64,000 nt of DNA from positions 46,258-110,257 of the forward strand of contig UQLL01000005.1 of NCBI GenBank assembly GCA_900541835.1, given 5' to 3'. The notes under the pieces are model-generated. The model saw only the letters and a program-made list of their open reading frames with translations. It had not been told where the DNA came from and made no database searches. This document shows, piece by piece, positions 44,568 through 53,739 of the stretch (position 1 is the stretch's first letter; each line of letters begins with the position of its first letter). This stretch comes from an uncultured Porphyromonadaceae bacterium (GTDB taxonomy: Bacteria > Bacteroidota > Bacteroidia > Bacteroidales > Muribaculaceae). A program made the translations under genes and the position numbers.

Positions 44568-45881
44568 TTATTCGGCGGACATGATGAAGTCGACGAGGTT
44601 GAAGCGGACCTTGGAGAAGAGGCGCAGGGAGCGGATGCCGAGGCGTCCGGCGGATTCCTCGTGGGCGTCGTTCTCCACGACGGAGATCTGAGGGATGGTG
44701 ACGGTGTGGCCGGCGAGGGTCAGGGATACGTCAGTCAGTTCGTGGCAGGGGGTGACGTGCACGCCGGCGACGCCGGCCTGGCGGACGGTGCTTTTCCGCC
44801 CGTGGGAGAGCACGTATTCCTTGTTGGCTTCAAGGAATGATGGGCCGAGGACGCCCGTTTGGCCGTCGCCGGTGTCGATGGTCAGCAATATGGGTGTGTC
44901 GGCTACCGTGCCGAGCGCCTGGAGGTTCATGCCCGACGAGAAGCACATGTTCGGTCGCACGTCCGTGCGCTCCGGCGTCTTGGCGGGAACGGTGATCTTG
45001 TTGTCGCGGAAATCGAGTGTGAGGTCCTTGAGCTGGAGCATCAACTCGCTGCCCACTACGAGGTTGAATGCGCCGAAGTACTGGTCGGCTTCGGCGTTGC
45101 CCGAGGATAGGTCCATGACGCAGAAAGGCACGTCCGTCACGGTCAGGTCGCCGAGCTTCATTTCCCTGGCGATGGCGTAGGTGGCGGTGCTGGTGCCGAT
45201 GCCCTTGACGCGCTCCCCGGCGTCGAGCGGTATGAGTCCGTATATGCGGGCAAGCGAGTCGCAGATCACGTTCACGCCCGCGCCGGTGTCGAAAGTGATG
45301 TCGGCCTCCTTGCCGTTTATGGTGCTCCCGGACAGGTGCATGAGCACGGACCCTTTCTCCTTTGGCCCTACAGGCACGATGTCAAACGGTACCGAGGCCT
45401 GCGCGTGGCCGTGGAAGTCGAGTCCGTAAGTGCTGTATGCACTTAGCGCCGCGTATTTGTCGGCCATGGATGAGAGAGTAGCTGTCCATGTCGAATCGAG
45501 GCCCTGGCATTGCGTGTCGATGGCTCCGCGCATCATTGATGCGGCCTCCTTGTTTTGACCGGTGCGACTCATGTCCATGGAGTACATGACGACAAGGTTG
45601 GTGAGCCACGCCGGGTCCAGTCCGGGTGTTTTCATAAGCTCGGCAAAGGCCGGCAGGGAGATGTCCGTGCGGTTGAAGCGGTTGCCGATCATGCACCGCG
45701 ACAGCAGCTTCAGGAAACTCTGAATCGAGTCCTTCGGCGTCGAGTAATAAGCGTCGTATAGCCCGAACCAGTCGCCATGGCCAATCGCTTCCCCGATTCT
45801 ATCGTCGGCGCTCTGTCCATATCCGGCGCTTATGGCACTTGCCATAGCCAGTGCCACTAACAATTTCCGTGATAATCTCAT
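44568..45881 (-). CDS. Retropepsin-like aspartic protease with two DTG motifs
   Basis: A 437-aa secreted protein (signal peptide MRLSRKLLVALAMASAISAGYG). Residues 25-185 are an unassigned helical region. From about 195 there is a retropepsin-like half with ADITFDTGAGVNVI, and a second half near residue 340 with LLTIDTGDGQTGVL. Each half thus has the catalytic Asp-Thr-Gly, as expected of a fused, single-chain dimer. The start overlaps the ADP-ribosylglycohydrolase stop by ATGA. The open frame continuing to 46616 is a shadow. Protease activity is inferred from the motifs; the cleavage target is unknown. Confidence 0.72.
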   Translation of the reverse strand: MRLSRKLLVALAMASAISAGYGQSADDRIGEAIGHGDWFGLYDAYYSTPKDSIQSFLKLLSRCMIGNRFNRTDISLPAFAELMKTPGLDPAWLTNLVVMYSMDMSRTGQNKEAASMMRGAIDTQCQGLDSTWTATLSSMADKYAALSAYSTYGLDFHGHAQASVPFDIVPVGPKEKGSVLMHLSGSTINGKEADITFDTGAGVNVICDSLARIYGLIPLDAGERVKGIGTSTATYAIAREMKLGDLTVTDVPFCVMDLSSGNAEADQYFGAFNLVVGSELMLQLKDLTLDFRDNKITVPAKTPERTDVRPNMCFSSGMNLQALGTVADTPILLTIDTGDGQTGVLGPSFLEANKEYVLSHGRKSTVRQAGVAGVHVTPCHELTDVSLTLAGHTVTIPQISVVENDAHEESAGRLGIRSLRLFSKVRFNLVDFIMSAE

Positions 45882-46654
45882 CGTCTGCTGAAATTTTGGA
45901 GTATGGTTTTCATTTCGGAGGGGAGGTAGGCAAGAGCGCGGTCGGCGATGTGAGCCGGGACGGGCCAGATGGCCTCGGCGATGCTGCCGACGATGGCGCC
46001 GAGGGTGTCGGCGTCGGCGCCCAGGGAGACGGCACGGCGGACGGCATCCTCGAAGTCGGTGCTTTGCGCGATGATCCAGAAGGCGACGGGCACGGTGCCC
46101 TGGCAGGTCTCGTCGAAGCGGTTGCGCACCCGCTCCTCCCGTATGGCCGCGAGGTCGTAGCCGTAGCTGGCGCATATTTCCTCGCAGACCCGGCGAATAT
46201 GTTCGGGGTCGGGGTCGTGGAGCCGGCGGAAGCGGAAGATGGCCTCGGCCACGGACTGCGCACCTTTTACGCCCTCGGGGTGGTTGTGTGTGCAACGGGC
46301 CGTCTTGGCCGCTTCCTCTCGCACGGTCTCGAGGTTGGAGAAGAACCAGGCCACGGGGCTGACGCGCATGGCCGAGCCGTTGCCGAACGAGCCGTAGGGC
46401 TGCGGGTGGTCGCTCCGCACCCATTGCGCGAAACTGCCGCCGTAGCCGCCCATGGGGTGCGGATACCTGCGGCACCATTCGTGGATGTTCTCGCCGTAGT
46501 CGCGGCCATGCAGCAGAGCTTCGGCAACCGCCACGGTGCAGATGGTGTCGTCGGTGAAGTCGTTGCTCTCCGAGAAGAGTTCGAACGCGTAGTCGTGGGT
46601 GGGAGAGAACTCCCACCTGCTGCCGGCTATGTCGCCTATTATCGCTCCTAACAT
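45878..46654 (-). CDS. ADP-ribosylglycohydrolase family protein
   Basis: A 258-aa enzyme of the DraG-like family from ATG 46654; the longer frame to 46825 runs back through the promoter. Metal-binding motifs: GAIIGDIAGSRWE at the N-terminus, FTDDTICTVAVAEALL for the TDDT motif, and GADADTLGAIVGSIAEA at the C-terminus. It would remove ADP-ribose from protein, nucleic acid or small molecules using Mg; the substrate is not predictable. It is upstream of, and translationally coupled to, the retropepsin-like gene, an unexpected pairing because the latter is secreted. Confidence 0.88.
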   Translation of the reverse strand: MLGAIIGDIAGSRWEFSPTHDYAFELFSESNDFTDDTICTVAVAEALLHGRDYGENIHEWCRRYPHPMGGYGGSFAQWVRSDHPQPYGSFGNGSAMRVSPVAWFFSNLETVREEAAKTARCTHNHPEGVKGAQSVAEAIFRFRRLHDPDPEHIRRVCEEICASYGYDLAAIREERVRNRFDETCQGTVPVAFWIIAQSTDFEDAVRRAVSLGADADTLGAIVGSIAEAIWPVPAHIADRALAYLPSEMKTILQNFSRR

Positions 46655-46677
46655 GGTTCGTTCTGTTTTATTTGAGT

Positions 46678-46685
46678 CAAAGTTA
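46678..46685 (-). promoter_or_regulatory. -7 box of the ADP-ribosylglycohydrolase operon
   Basis: TAACTTTG on the minus strand, 23 nt before the ATG at 46654. Its position rules out the longer upstream frame as the real start. Confidence 0.6.
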
Positions 46686-46805
46686 GCGAAAATAATTGGA
46701 TGCGGCGGCACTATAGGTTGATAAAATAATTTTCGTCTTGGTAGAGCGTTATAAATAAGGTTTGACGCGGACATTCGGGTTATAATGCCGAAAGCAGCTA
46801 CGAAC

Positions 46806-49328
46806 ATGAGAAAAAGGTTATTCATATATATCGCTCTTACTTTTTTTGCGGTGCTTCCGGCTGTGGCGCAGGTGCGCGTTAGCGGCGTGGTGGCTGACTC
46901 GCTGACGCGTCATGGGGTGGGCGGAGCGCTGGTCAGCTTCCGTGGCGACGGCAGGCACGCGGTGACGGCAGGCTCCGACGGCGCCTTCACCATCTCGTCG
47001 CCGAAGAGACGCAAGGGGCTCGACATCAAGGTGATGGGCTACGCGCCCATGCAGGTCGACCTGCGCGGACAATCCGGCGACATCGACCTCGATACCATCT
47101 TCCTCGCCCCGCGCTCCCGGCAACTCGACGAGGTCGTGGTCAAGCCCAGGAAGGAGAAGTACTCGAAGAAGAACAATCCGGCGGTGGCCTTCATGCAACG
47201 CCTTCGCGCCAGCGGCGCCAGCCTCGACCCCACACGTATGTCCTATTTTTCCACCGACGAGTACGAGAAGCTCGTACTGGGCATGAACATGGACGGTATG
47301 CCGAAAGACTCTGCCATGCGCTCCTACGTCGATTACAGTCCCGTCACAGGCAAGCCATACCTCACCCTGAGTCTCAAGGAGCAGCGCACCAAGACCCTGC
47401 ACAGCAACTCACCCCGCGCCGACAAGCGCGTGGTGGAGGCTTACCGCAGCACGGGAATCGACGACAGCTTCGACGTCGGCAACATGCGCAAGATCTACTC
47501 CGATGTCCTGCGCCAGGTAGACCTCTACTCCAACGACATCACGCTGATGCAGAACCGCTTCGTCAGCCCCCTTAGCCGAATAGGCCCCGACTTCTACAAG
47601 TACTACCTCACGGACACGGTGATGATCTCGGGCGAGCCCAACATCGAGCTTACCTTCACGCCCCACAACACCGAGTCGATGGGCTTCACCGGCCGAATAT
47701 ACGTGCCGCTGTCGGACTCCGCCATGATGCCCCGCAAGGTGGTGATGCAGACGCCCCGCAACATCAACCTCAACTACGTCAAGAGCCTCTACATAGTGCA
47801 GAACTTCGTCCGCGACTCCCTCGGCAACCGCGTCAAGACCAGCGACCAGCTTACCGTAGAGTTTCAGCTCGCGCCCGGCACGCCTGAGGTATACGCCCGC
47901 CGCGAGACCCGCGTGGACGGCTATTCCTACGCTCCCGTGGCGGAATACGAGTCGTACTACACCGCCGAGGGCGACGAGCACTTCCTGCCCGGGGCATACG
48001 AGCGCGACGACGCCTACTGGACCGGCCTGCGTCCCCTGGAGATGACTTCCGCGCAGGCCAACATGGGCGGCCTCATGCGGCATTTGCGATCCAGGCCGCT
48101 CTTCTACTGGGGCGAGAAGTTCGTGGCACTGATGGCCCGCGGCTACCTCCGCACCTCCTCCAGCTCCCGTTTCGACATCGGCCCGCTCAACACCATCATA
48201 AGCTTCAACGACGTCGAGGGAGCACGTGTGCGTCTCGGCGGCATGACAACAGCCAACCTGAGCAAGCGCCTCTTCGCCCGCGCATATGGCGCGTATGGCT
48301 TCAAGGACCACAAGTGGAAGTATGGTGCCGAGCTGGAGTACTCCTTTGTCGACAAGAAGTACCACTCCCGCGAGTTTCCCGTGCACGGCATCCGCTTCAG
48401 CACCAGCTACGACCTTGACCAGCTCGGCCAGCACTACCTCTTCACCAACCAGGACAACATATTCCTGAGCTTCAAGCGCCACGACAACTATCTGATGACC
48501 TATCGACGCCTCTTCCGCCTCGACTACATCCTGGAGCGCCGGAGCGGCTTCTCGCTGCAGGCGGCCTTCAAGTTCGAGCGCCAGGAGCCAACGCAATGGG
48601 TGCCCTTCGTCACTGCCGACGGACATCGTTACGGCCATTACAACGCCTCCGCCTTCACCCTGGAGCTCCGCTACGCCCCCGGCGAGGAATTCTACCAGTC
48701 GGCCACCATGCGACTCCCCGTCAACATGGATGCCCCCATCATACTGCTCACCCACGAGTTCGGTCCCAAGGGAATGCTCGGCGCCGACTTCACACTCAAC
48801 AAGACGGAGCTGAGTGTGCAGAAGCGCTTCTGGTTCTCCGCCTTCGGTTACGCGGATGTGATAGTGAAAGGCTCCAAGCTGTGGAGCAAAGTCTTCTACC
48901 CGGCCCTGCCGTGGGCCAACGCCAACCTCAGCTACACCATCCAGCCCGAGAGCTTCGCGCTGCTCAACCCCATGGAATTCGCAGTCGACCAGAGCGTCAG
49001 CTGGGACGTCACCTACTGGATGAACGGCCTCATCTTCAACCGCATCCCCGGCATACGCCGCGCCAAGCTGCGCGAGGTGCTCAGCTTCCGCGGTTTCTAC
49101 GGTTCGCTGACGGACCGCAATAATCCCTGGAAGCAGGCGGACCTGCCGCAGTTCCCCGCCGACAGTCACGCTCGTCTGATGGACCATAAGCCATATATGG
49201 AAATTGGCATTGGCCTGGACAACATATTTACCATATTGCGCGTGGACTACGTGTGGCGCCTGACCTACCGCAACCTGCCCGGCGTGGACAACAGCGGCGT
49301 CCGCGTCTCTCTCCATTTCTCCTTTTAG
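46806..49328 (+). CDS. DUF5686 / carboxypeptidase-like regulatory domain outer-membrane protein
   Basis: An 840-aa protein from ATG 46806 (signal peptide MRKRLFIYIALTFFAVLPAVAQ). Residues about 23-110 are a CarboxypepD_reg-like beta-sandwich (VRVSGVVADSLTRHGVGGALVSF). Then comes the DUF5686 region with KPRKEKYSKKNNPAVAFMQRL and YSNDITLMQNRFVSPLS, and a C-terminal barrel-like part ending VRVSLHFSF. DUF5686 proteins are common outer-membrane proteins of Bacteroidota with no settled function. It is divergent from the ADP-ribosylglycohydrolase gene. Confidence 0.82.
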   Translation: MRKRLFIYIALTFFAVLPAVAQVRVSGVVADSLTRHGVGGALVSFRGDGRHAVTAGSDGAFTISSPKRRKGLDIKVMGYAPMQVDLRGQSGDIDLDTIFLAPRSRQLDEVVVKPRKEKYSKKNNPAVAFMQRLRASGASLDPTRMSYFSTDEYEKLVLGMNMDGMPKDSAMRSYVDYSPVTGKPYLTLSLKEQRTKTLHSNSPRADKRVVEAYRSTGIDDSFDVGNMRKIYSDVLRQVDLYSNDITLMQNRFVSPLSRIGPDFYKYYLTDTVMISGEPNIELTFTPHNTESMGFTGRIYVPLSDSAMMPRKVVMQTPRNINLNYVKSLYIVQNFVRDSLGNRVKTSDQLTVEFQLAPGTPEVYARRETRVDGYSYAPVAEYESYYTAEGDEHFLPGAYERDDAYWTGLRPLEMTSAQANMGGLMRHLRSRPLFYWGEKFVALMARGYLRTSSSSRFDIGPLNTIISFNDVEGARVRLGGMTTANLSKRLFARAYGAYGFKDHKWKYGAELEYSFVDKKYHSREFPVHGIRFSTSYDLDQLGQHYLFTNQDNIFLSFKRHDNYLMTYRRLFRLDYILERRSGFSLQAAFKFERQEPTQWVPFVTADGHRYGHYNASAFTLELRYAPGEEFYQSATMRLPVNMDAPIILLTHEFGPKGMLGADFTLNKTELSVQKRFWFSAFGYADVIVKGSKLWSKVFYPALPWANANLSYTIQPESFALLNPMEFAVDQSVSWDVTYWMNGLIFNRIPGIRRAKLREVLSFRGFYGSLTDRNNPWKQADLPQFPADSHARLMDHKPYMEIGIGLDNIFTILRVDYVWRLTYRNLPGVDNSGVRVSLHFSF

Positions 49329-49782
49329 AGACCGTATAATAGGGAGATTTCATCGGCCCAGAGGGGATGGTCGGGGCTCCAGGTTGACGGACACGGAGTC
49401 GAAACGGGTGTCGGCCATGAAGAGGCGGAAGCTCCCATGCCGATGGCCCCCGGTCTATGGAGGAGTGGCGGTCGGTGTGCGACCTGCAGGCATGTGCGAC
49501 GTCGTTGAGGTGTATGTTCCCCTGGCGATTTAAACCGATGGTTGCAGCGAAACCTTTACACGTGCGGTTGTAGCCTTCTGGTGTCGAAAAGACATGTCGC
49601 ACAGGTAAAAGGTGGCATATGCCGAGGTATACTTTAATTCGCTCTTTGTCTTTATATTGTCTGCTGTCGTGGCAATCTGATAAAGGTGAGACCGATGATG
49701 GCCGACGCCTCCAGTGGAGTCGGTTGCATGCCGTCTGCGGTGTTGACGTGTGTTCCGATGTGTTTTATGGCATGCGTGTGTT
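49329..49782. other. Gene-poor 454-nt interval between DUF5686 and dinB
   Basis: I see no convincing gene. A 124-codon minus frame overlaps the DUF5686 3' end and has a shadow-like composition, and a plus frame at 49619 has no recognisable features. No clear terminator hairpin was found after 49328. Confidence 0.5.
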
Positions 49783-50880
49783 TCAGTATTCTCCGAAGTC
49801 GATTTCGAGCTGTACCCAGCGGCCGTGGTCGCGGCTCGGTGGGGTGTTGACGCCAGTGCCGATGCCCACCAGGCGTATGAGCTGTCCTGCCGGTACGGCC
49901 GACGGCAGCAGTCGCCTGGCCGCCTCCACGAACTCCTCGCGGCGTGTCAGCGCCTGCGGGTAGGTATGGCTGCGTGAGTGTGCTCGGAAGTCGGCGTATT
50001 TTACTTTAAGCGTGAAGGTGGGCCCGCGGAAACCGCTACGGGCGATGCGTCGCTCCAGGTCTGCGGCCAGCTCCTCGACGATGCGCATAATCGCCTCCGG
50101 GTCGGAGACGTCTTCTGTCAGCGTTGTCTCGCAGCCCACGGATTTGCGTATGCGGTCAGGCTCCACAGGGCGGCTGTCGATGCAGCGTGCGAAGTCGTAG
50201 AAGATGCGGCCGGATTTGCCGAAATGGCGCATTAGCACGTGCAGCGGCACCTTGCGAAGCGACGCTCCGTCAGTGATACCGAGCTCGTGCATTCGCCTGG
50301 CGGTGGCCGGCCCTACGCCCCAGAAGTCCTCGATGGGAACCTTGTCCACGAACTCCTGGGCCTGTGCCGGATGGATGACGCACAGCCCGTTAGGTTTGCG
50401 CCAGTCGCTCGCAATCTTGGCCAGGAACTTGTTGAACGACACCCCGGCGGAGGCGGTGAGCTGCGTCTGTCGCTTTATTTTTAGCTTGATCTCGGCTGCG
50501 ATGTCCATGGCCAGTGGAATGCAGGGCTTGTTGGCGGTGACGTCCAGGTAGGCTTCGTCGAGCGACAATGGCTCCACCAGATCGGTGTATTCGTGGAAGA
50601 TGTCGCGGATCTGTGCCGAAACCGCCTTATACACCTCGAAGCGGGGTTCGACGAAGACGAGTTGCGGGCAGCGGCGACGCGCCATGGAGCAGGGGAGTGC
50701 CGAGTGGACTCCGTGCTTCCGCGCCACGTAGTTGGCCGTGGCCACCACACCGCGCGGCCCTTCGCGCCCTACCGCTACCGGCAGGTTGGTCAGTGCGGGG
50801 TTGTCGCGCATCTCTACTGCGGCATAGAAGCAGTCCATGTCGATGTGGATGATCTTGCGGTGTCCCGACTTCCCGTCCAT
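49783..50880 (-). CDS. dinB: DNA polymerase IV (Y-family)
   Basis: Translesion DNA polymerase of 365 aa, complete. The palm has IIHIDMDCFYAAVEMRDNP (Asp of DMD) and the catalytic PLSLDEAYLDVT. The thumb has the helix-hairpin-helix IEDFWGVGPATARRM, and the little finger ends before a C-terminal beta-clamp-binding-like end (WVQLEIDFGEY). It bypasses lesions with low fidelity. No lexA or umuD lies nearby, and no SOS box was identified. Confidence 0.95.
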   Translation of the reverse strand: MDGKSGHRKIIHIDMDCFYAAVEMRDNPALTNLPVAVGREGPRGVVATANYVARKHGVHSALPCSMARRRCPQLVFVEPRFEVYKAVSAQIRDIFHEYTDLVEPLSLDEAYLDVTANKPCIPLAMDIAAEIKLKIKRQTQLTASAGVSFNKFLAKIASDWRKPNGLCVIHPAQAQEFVDKVPIEDFWGVGPATARRMHELGITDGASLRKVPLHVLMRHFGKSGRIFYDFARCIDSRPVEPDRIRKSVGCETTLTEDVSDPEAIMRIVEELAADLERRIARSGFRGPTFTLKVKYADFRAHSRSHTYPQALTRREEFVEAARRLLPSAVPAGQLIRLVGIGTGVNTPPSRDHGRWVQLEIDFGEY

Positions 50881-50945
50881 ACCATTCTAACGCTTCCTCC
50901 GCCTTAAAATTGCAGGCTGCGAATGCGCCTTTATGGCACTTTCCC

Positions 50946-52334
50946 TCACTTGGGCCAGGGGACGGAAGCGGGATTTACGGCTATATGCACATTGTCGCGT
51001 TTAAGGCGTACTTGCAAGTATTCTGCCAGCTTGCTTATCTGCGCGGCTGAGAGCCCTGCGGGGGCATTGACGAAAGCCATCGTTGCCGTGTCCGTAGCTT
51101 GGCTGGAGGTGCTGGCAGCTATCAGCTCGCTCAGGGCGATGGAGTGAATCGACGGAAAGAGGACCTTCACTTCGGGCGCCACTATGCGGCTTTGGGCTGG
51201 AAGGCTATGGCGCATAGCTATTTCGGAGCGGAGAGAGTCGATGGTCATCTGCCGTTGCGTCAGCTCTTGCTCCATGACACGCATGAAGCTGTCGTCGTCG
51301 GTTACTGAGGAGGTCTGCTCGGAATTGATGCCGAAGCCCTGTTTGATGTTGAGAATGGTGCCTTCGAGTCCCATTTGGTTCATCTTTGTCATCATGGCAA
51401 GACGCAAGGAGTCCATTGGCAATGTGGCGCCTATCAGATTGACGTCGATGTAACGCTTGCCTCTGTCTACGTATTCCTTATGCGATAAAACCTGTGTGTT
51501 GGGAAAGACGAACTCCTTGTCTACGAACTCGGCGGCCTGCATGGTGAAGATGTTGGTGCGTATCATAATGACAGTCAGGAAAACCGACACTCCGATGGTA
51601 AGCGTCACCAGCGTGTAGAGGATGAAGCGGACCGTGTGCGCCTTCTTCTCATCGGTGATGGCGACCTTCTTGTAGCCGAAGACCTTGACGCCGATCCACG
51701 TGGCGAAGAGGATGAATACGGCATTGGTGAAGAACAGGTACAGGGCGCCGAGGAGGAACTGCATCTTCATCGTGGCCAGGCCATAGCCGGCCGTGCAGAG
51801 AGGCGGCATCAGGGAGGTGGCGATGGCCACGCCGGCCATCACCGATGCCTTGTTGCGGCACGTCACGCTCACTATTCCCGCCGCTCCGCCAAACAGCGCG
51901 ATGAACACATCATATATTGACGGAGAAGTGCGCGCCAGCAGCTCGCTGCTGCCCTCGTACTGGGGCGAAATCAGGAAATAGACGGCCGAGGCCAACACCG
52001 ATCCGAGCACTGCCATGCAGATATTGCGGGTGCTGCGCTTTACCAGTCCGAAGTCCTGCACCCCTATTCCCAGGCCGATGCCCATGATCGGACCCATCAG
52101 TGGCGAAATAATCATGGCGCCGATTATCACCGGCACGCTATTGGTGTTCAGGCCCAGCGACGCCACGAAGATGGCGAAGATGAGGATGAGCAGCTGGGAG
52201 CCCTTGAACGATACCGCAGATCGGATCTCTGTTTCCGCATCCTGCTGCGGCAGTAGATCGGCCCGGAGATTGAAATAGGATCCGATGCTGCGCAAGGTGC
52301 CCTTCACCCTGGCTAAGGTAGATGTGCTTTCCAT
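50946..52334 (-). CDS. DUF389-domain membrane protein
   Basis: A 462-aa integral membrane protein. The DUF389/TIGR00341-like domain (about 40-250) has LLILIFAIFVASLGLNTNSVPVIIGAMIISPLMGPIMG and further membrane segments (ICMAVLGSVLASAVYFLI, VFIALFGGAAGIVSVTC, LLGALYLFFTNAVFILFATW, LVTLTIGVSVFLTVIMI). The C-terminal 200 residues form a soluble, probably extracytoplasmic domain with a coiled stretch (MEQELTQRQMTIDSLRSEI). Transport function unknown. Upstream (minus strand) is the AT-rich region. Confidence 0.85.
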   Translation of the reverse strand: MESTSTLARVKGTLRSIGSYFNLRADLLPQQDAETEIRSAVSFKGSQLLILIFAIFVASLGLNTNSVPVIIGAMIISPLMGPIMGIGLGIGVQDFGLVKRSTRNICMAVLGSVLASAVYFLISPQYEGSSELLARTSPSIYDVFIALFGGAAGIVSVTCRNKASVMAGVAIATSLMPPLCTAGYGLATMKMQFLLGALYLFFTNAVFILFATWIGVKVFGYKKVAITDEKKAHTVRFILYTLVTLTIGVSVFLTVIMIRTNIFTMQAAEFVDKEFVFPNTQVLSHKEYVDRGKRYIDVNLIGATLPMDSLRLAMMTKMNQMGLEGTILNIKQGFGINSEQTSSVTDDDSFMRVMEQELTQRQMTIDSLRSEIAMRHSLPAQSRIVAPEVKVLFPSIHSIALSELIAASTSSQATDTATMAFVNAPAGLSAAQISKLAEYLQVRLKRDNVHIAVNPASVPWPK

Positions 52335-53738
52335 ATGCGATGTTTCCTTTGCGGTCGAGGCCCGCAGGCGAGGAGACGTCTGCTGCCCCTTAATACCTTA
52401 ATAATAGAAACGCCTCTGCGAGTAAATGTGTTTATGCAATTTTGTCTTAAAATTGTCCTGTTTGGTGTATTTGAATCTATTTTGCATTCCGAAAGATGTT
52501 CTTTTTGCAAAACAAAATGTCGATTAAAAAGGTGTATTCAATGTGCGTGATAAGAATTAAGGGTGTTTTTGGTTGCTGATTCTCTCGCAATATGCCAATA
52601 TGGTGTCAGACCTTCATAAAATACACTTAAAATCCCGGGCGAAAATTTCATATAGCGGATCCTTGGTCAGCTTTTTCGCTTCCTGCTCAAAGCCGTCAGG
52701 CGCTTGCGTGATCTTGTGTGAGATGTATGGTGGTGTCATGGACATGCTGTTGCGAAGGCCGTGGCGAGCAATAGTGTAGAGTCGAGCATAAGCTCGATTA
52801 TAAGTGCATTGCGTCGCTTGGCGAGAATGGGACGCCCGAGGAGGAATGGGCAGCTTGTGAAAACAGAGTAATAAAAGTATCGTTTCGAGTTTCCCAAGAC
52901 CACTCCATCGGTGCCATATCGAGATTGGTGTTTGCCTTCCGTTGCCGATGGTGTACTTCCTTATCGTTGGTAGAGGGTTGAAAGAGGTGAAAAAGCTCAA
53001 TTGAGTGAGATTCACTGTAAATGAAAGTCAGCCAATGCTGTTTTCATGAATCGTAAAAGATTGACAGTAGGGGAGTTGGGTACGAAGTAGTATGTAAATA
53101 ACCTTGACGAGAATCGAAAATTTGCAAACGCGTGAGTTGGCGGTCGCAAATTCCAGGTTTTGAAATTTCAGAGCTGACAACTGGAAAATATAAATTCAAC
53201 TATTTTTCGGATAAGGAAAAGGGGAGAGACGACCTAAGGCATGAACTTGCAAATGTGATTTGCAAGGTTGAATCGAACGGATGCAATTGAAATATTTGCA
53301 ATTTTACAACGCATATCAAGTAAAGGATAAGCGGATGCATTGTAAATGATTCTCAATTATGAACATTAAATCGAGACATGCCTTGAATGATTATGTGCTA
53401 TCGATGAATATGCAAAATTAAAGGGTTAACATTCATTTACAACTTCTGCAACTATCTACATTGCAATCGTTTAGATTGTGAGTATAAGTGCGGGACGTGC
53501 AATTTAGCCGGAGTTTGAGCGAGAGGGATTAAATTCCAGGATTTGGGATGGGTAAGTATGTGTATGTTAGGGGATAACATATTATAGACCGTAGTATCGG
53601 TTTAAGTATTTGCGACAAGGAATACATATTATTTTGGGTTTGCAAACACTTGAAATGCAAAATATTGGGATAGGGTTTGCAGTTTGTGATTTTGCGGTTT
53701 CGATTTTAATTATTAACTTTGCAACGTTTAATTTGCAA
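52335..53738. other. 1.4-kb AT-rich gene-poor region upstream of the XRE regulator
   Basis: No protein gene is convincing here. The longest minus frame (52614-53015) and short plus frames have no signal peptide or recognisable domain. GC is far below the flanking genes, except at about 52650-52860. The stretch holds at least eight TTTGCAA-type palindromes. It may contain an untranslated RNA, decayed mobile DNA or a regulatory array. Confidence 0.6.
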
Positions 53739-53739
53739 A
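52504..53739. repeat. Array of TTTGCAAA palindromes
   Basis: Exact TTTGCAAA at 52504-52511, 53121-53128, 53639-53646 and 53732-53739. One-mismatch copies are at 53246-53253, 53259-53266, 53295-53302 and 53718-53725. The last exact copy ends on the A of the regulator's ATG, and the 53718 copy overlaps its -7 box. They are candidate operators of the XRE-like protein. Confidence 0.6.
53691..53721 (+). promoter_or_regulatory. Promoter of the XRE-like regulator
   Basis: -33 TTTG (53691-53694), 19-nt spacer, -7 TAACTTTG (53714-53721), 17 nt before the ATG. A TTTGCAAA site lies between the box and the start codon. Confidence 0.75.

Noticed and set aside
45882..46616. Upstream extension of the retropepsin-like frame
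   Set aside because: The frame is open by antisense/overlap chance; the signal peptide begins at 45881 and the upstream stretch overlaps the ADP-ribosylglycohydrolase gene.
49228..49602. 124-codon minus frame between DUF5686 and dinB
   Set aside because: It overlaps the DUF5686 3' end and is basic and His/Arg/Pro-rich with no recognisable feature.
52614..53015. 133-codon minus frame in the AT-rich region
   Set aside because: No signal peptide, domain or promoter at its start, and its composition changes along the frame; it is kept as part of the gene-poor interval.
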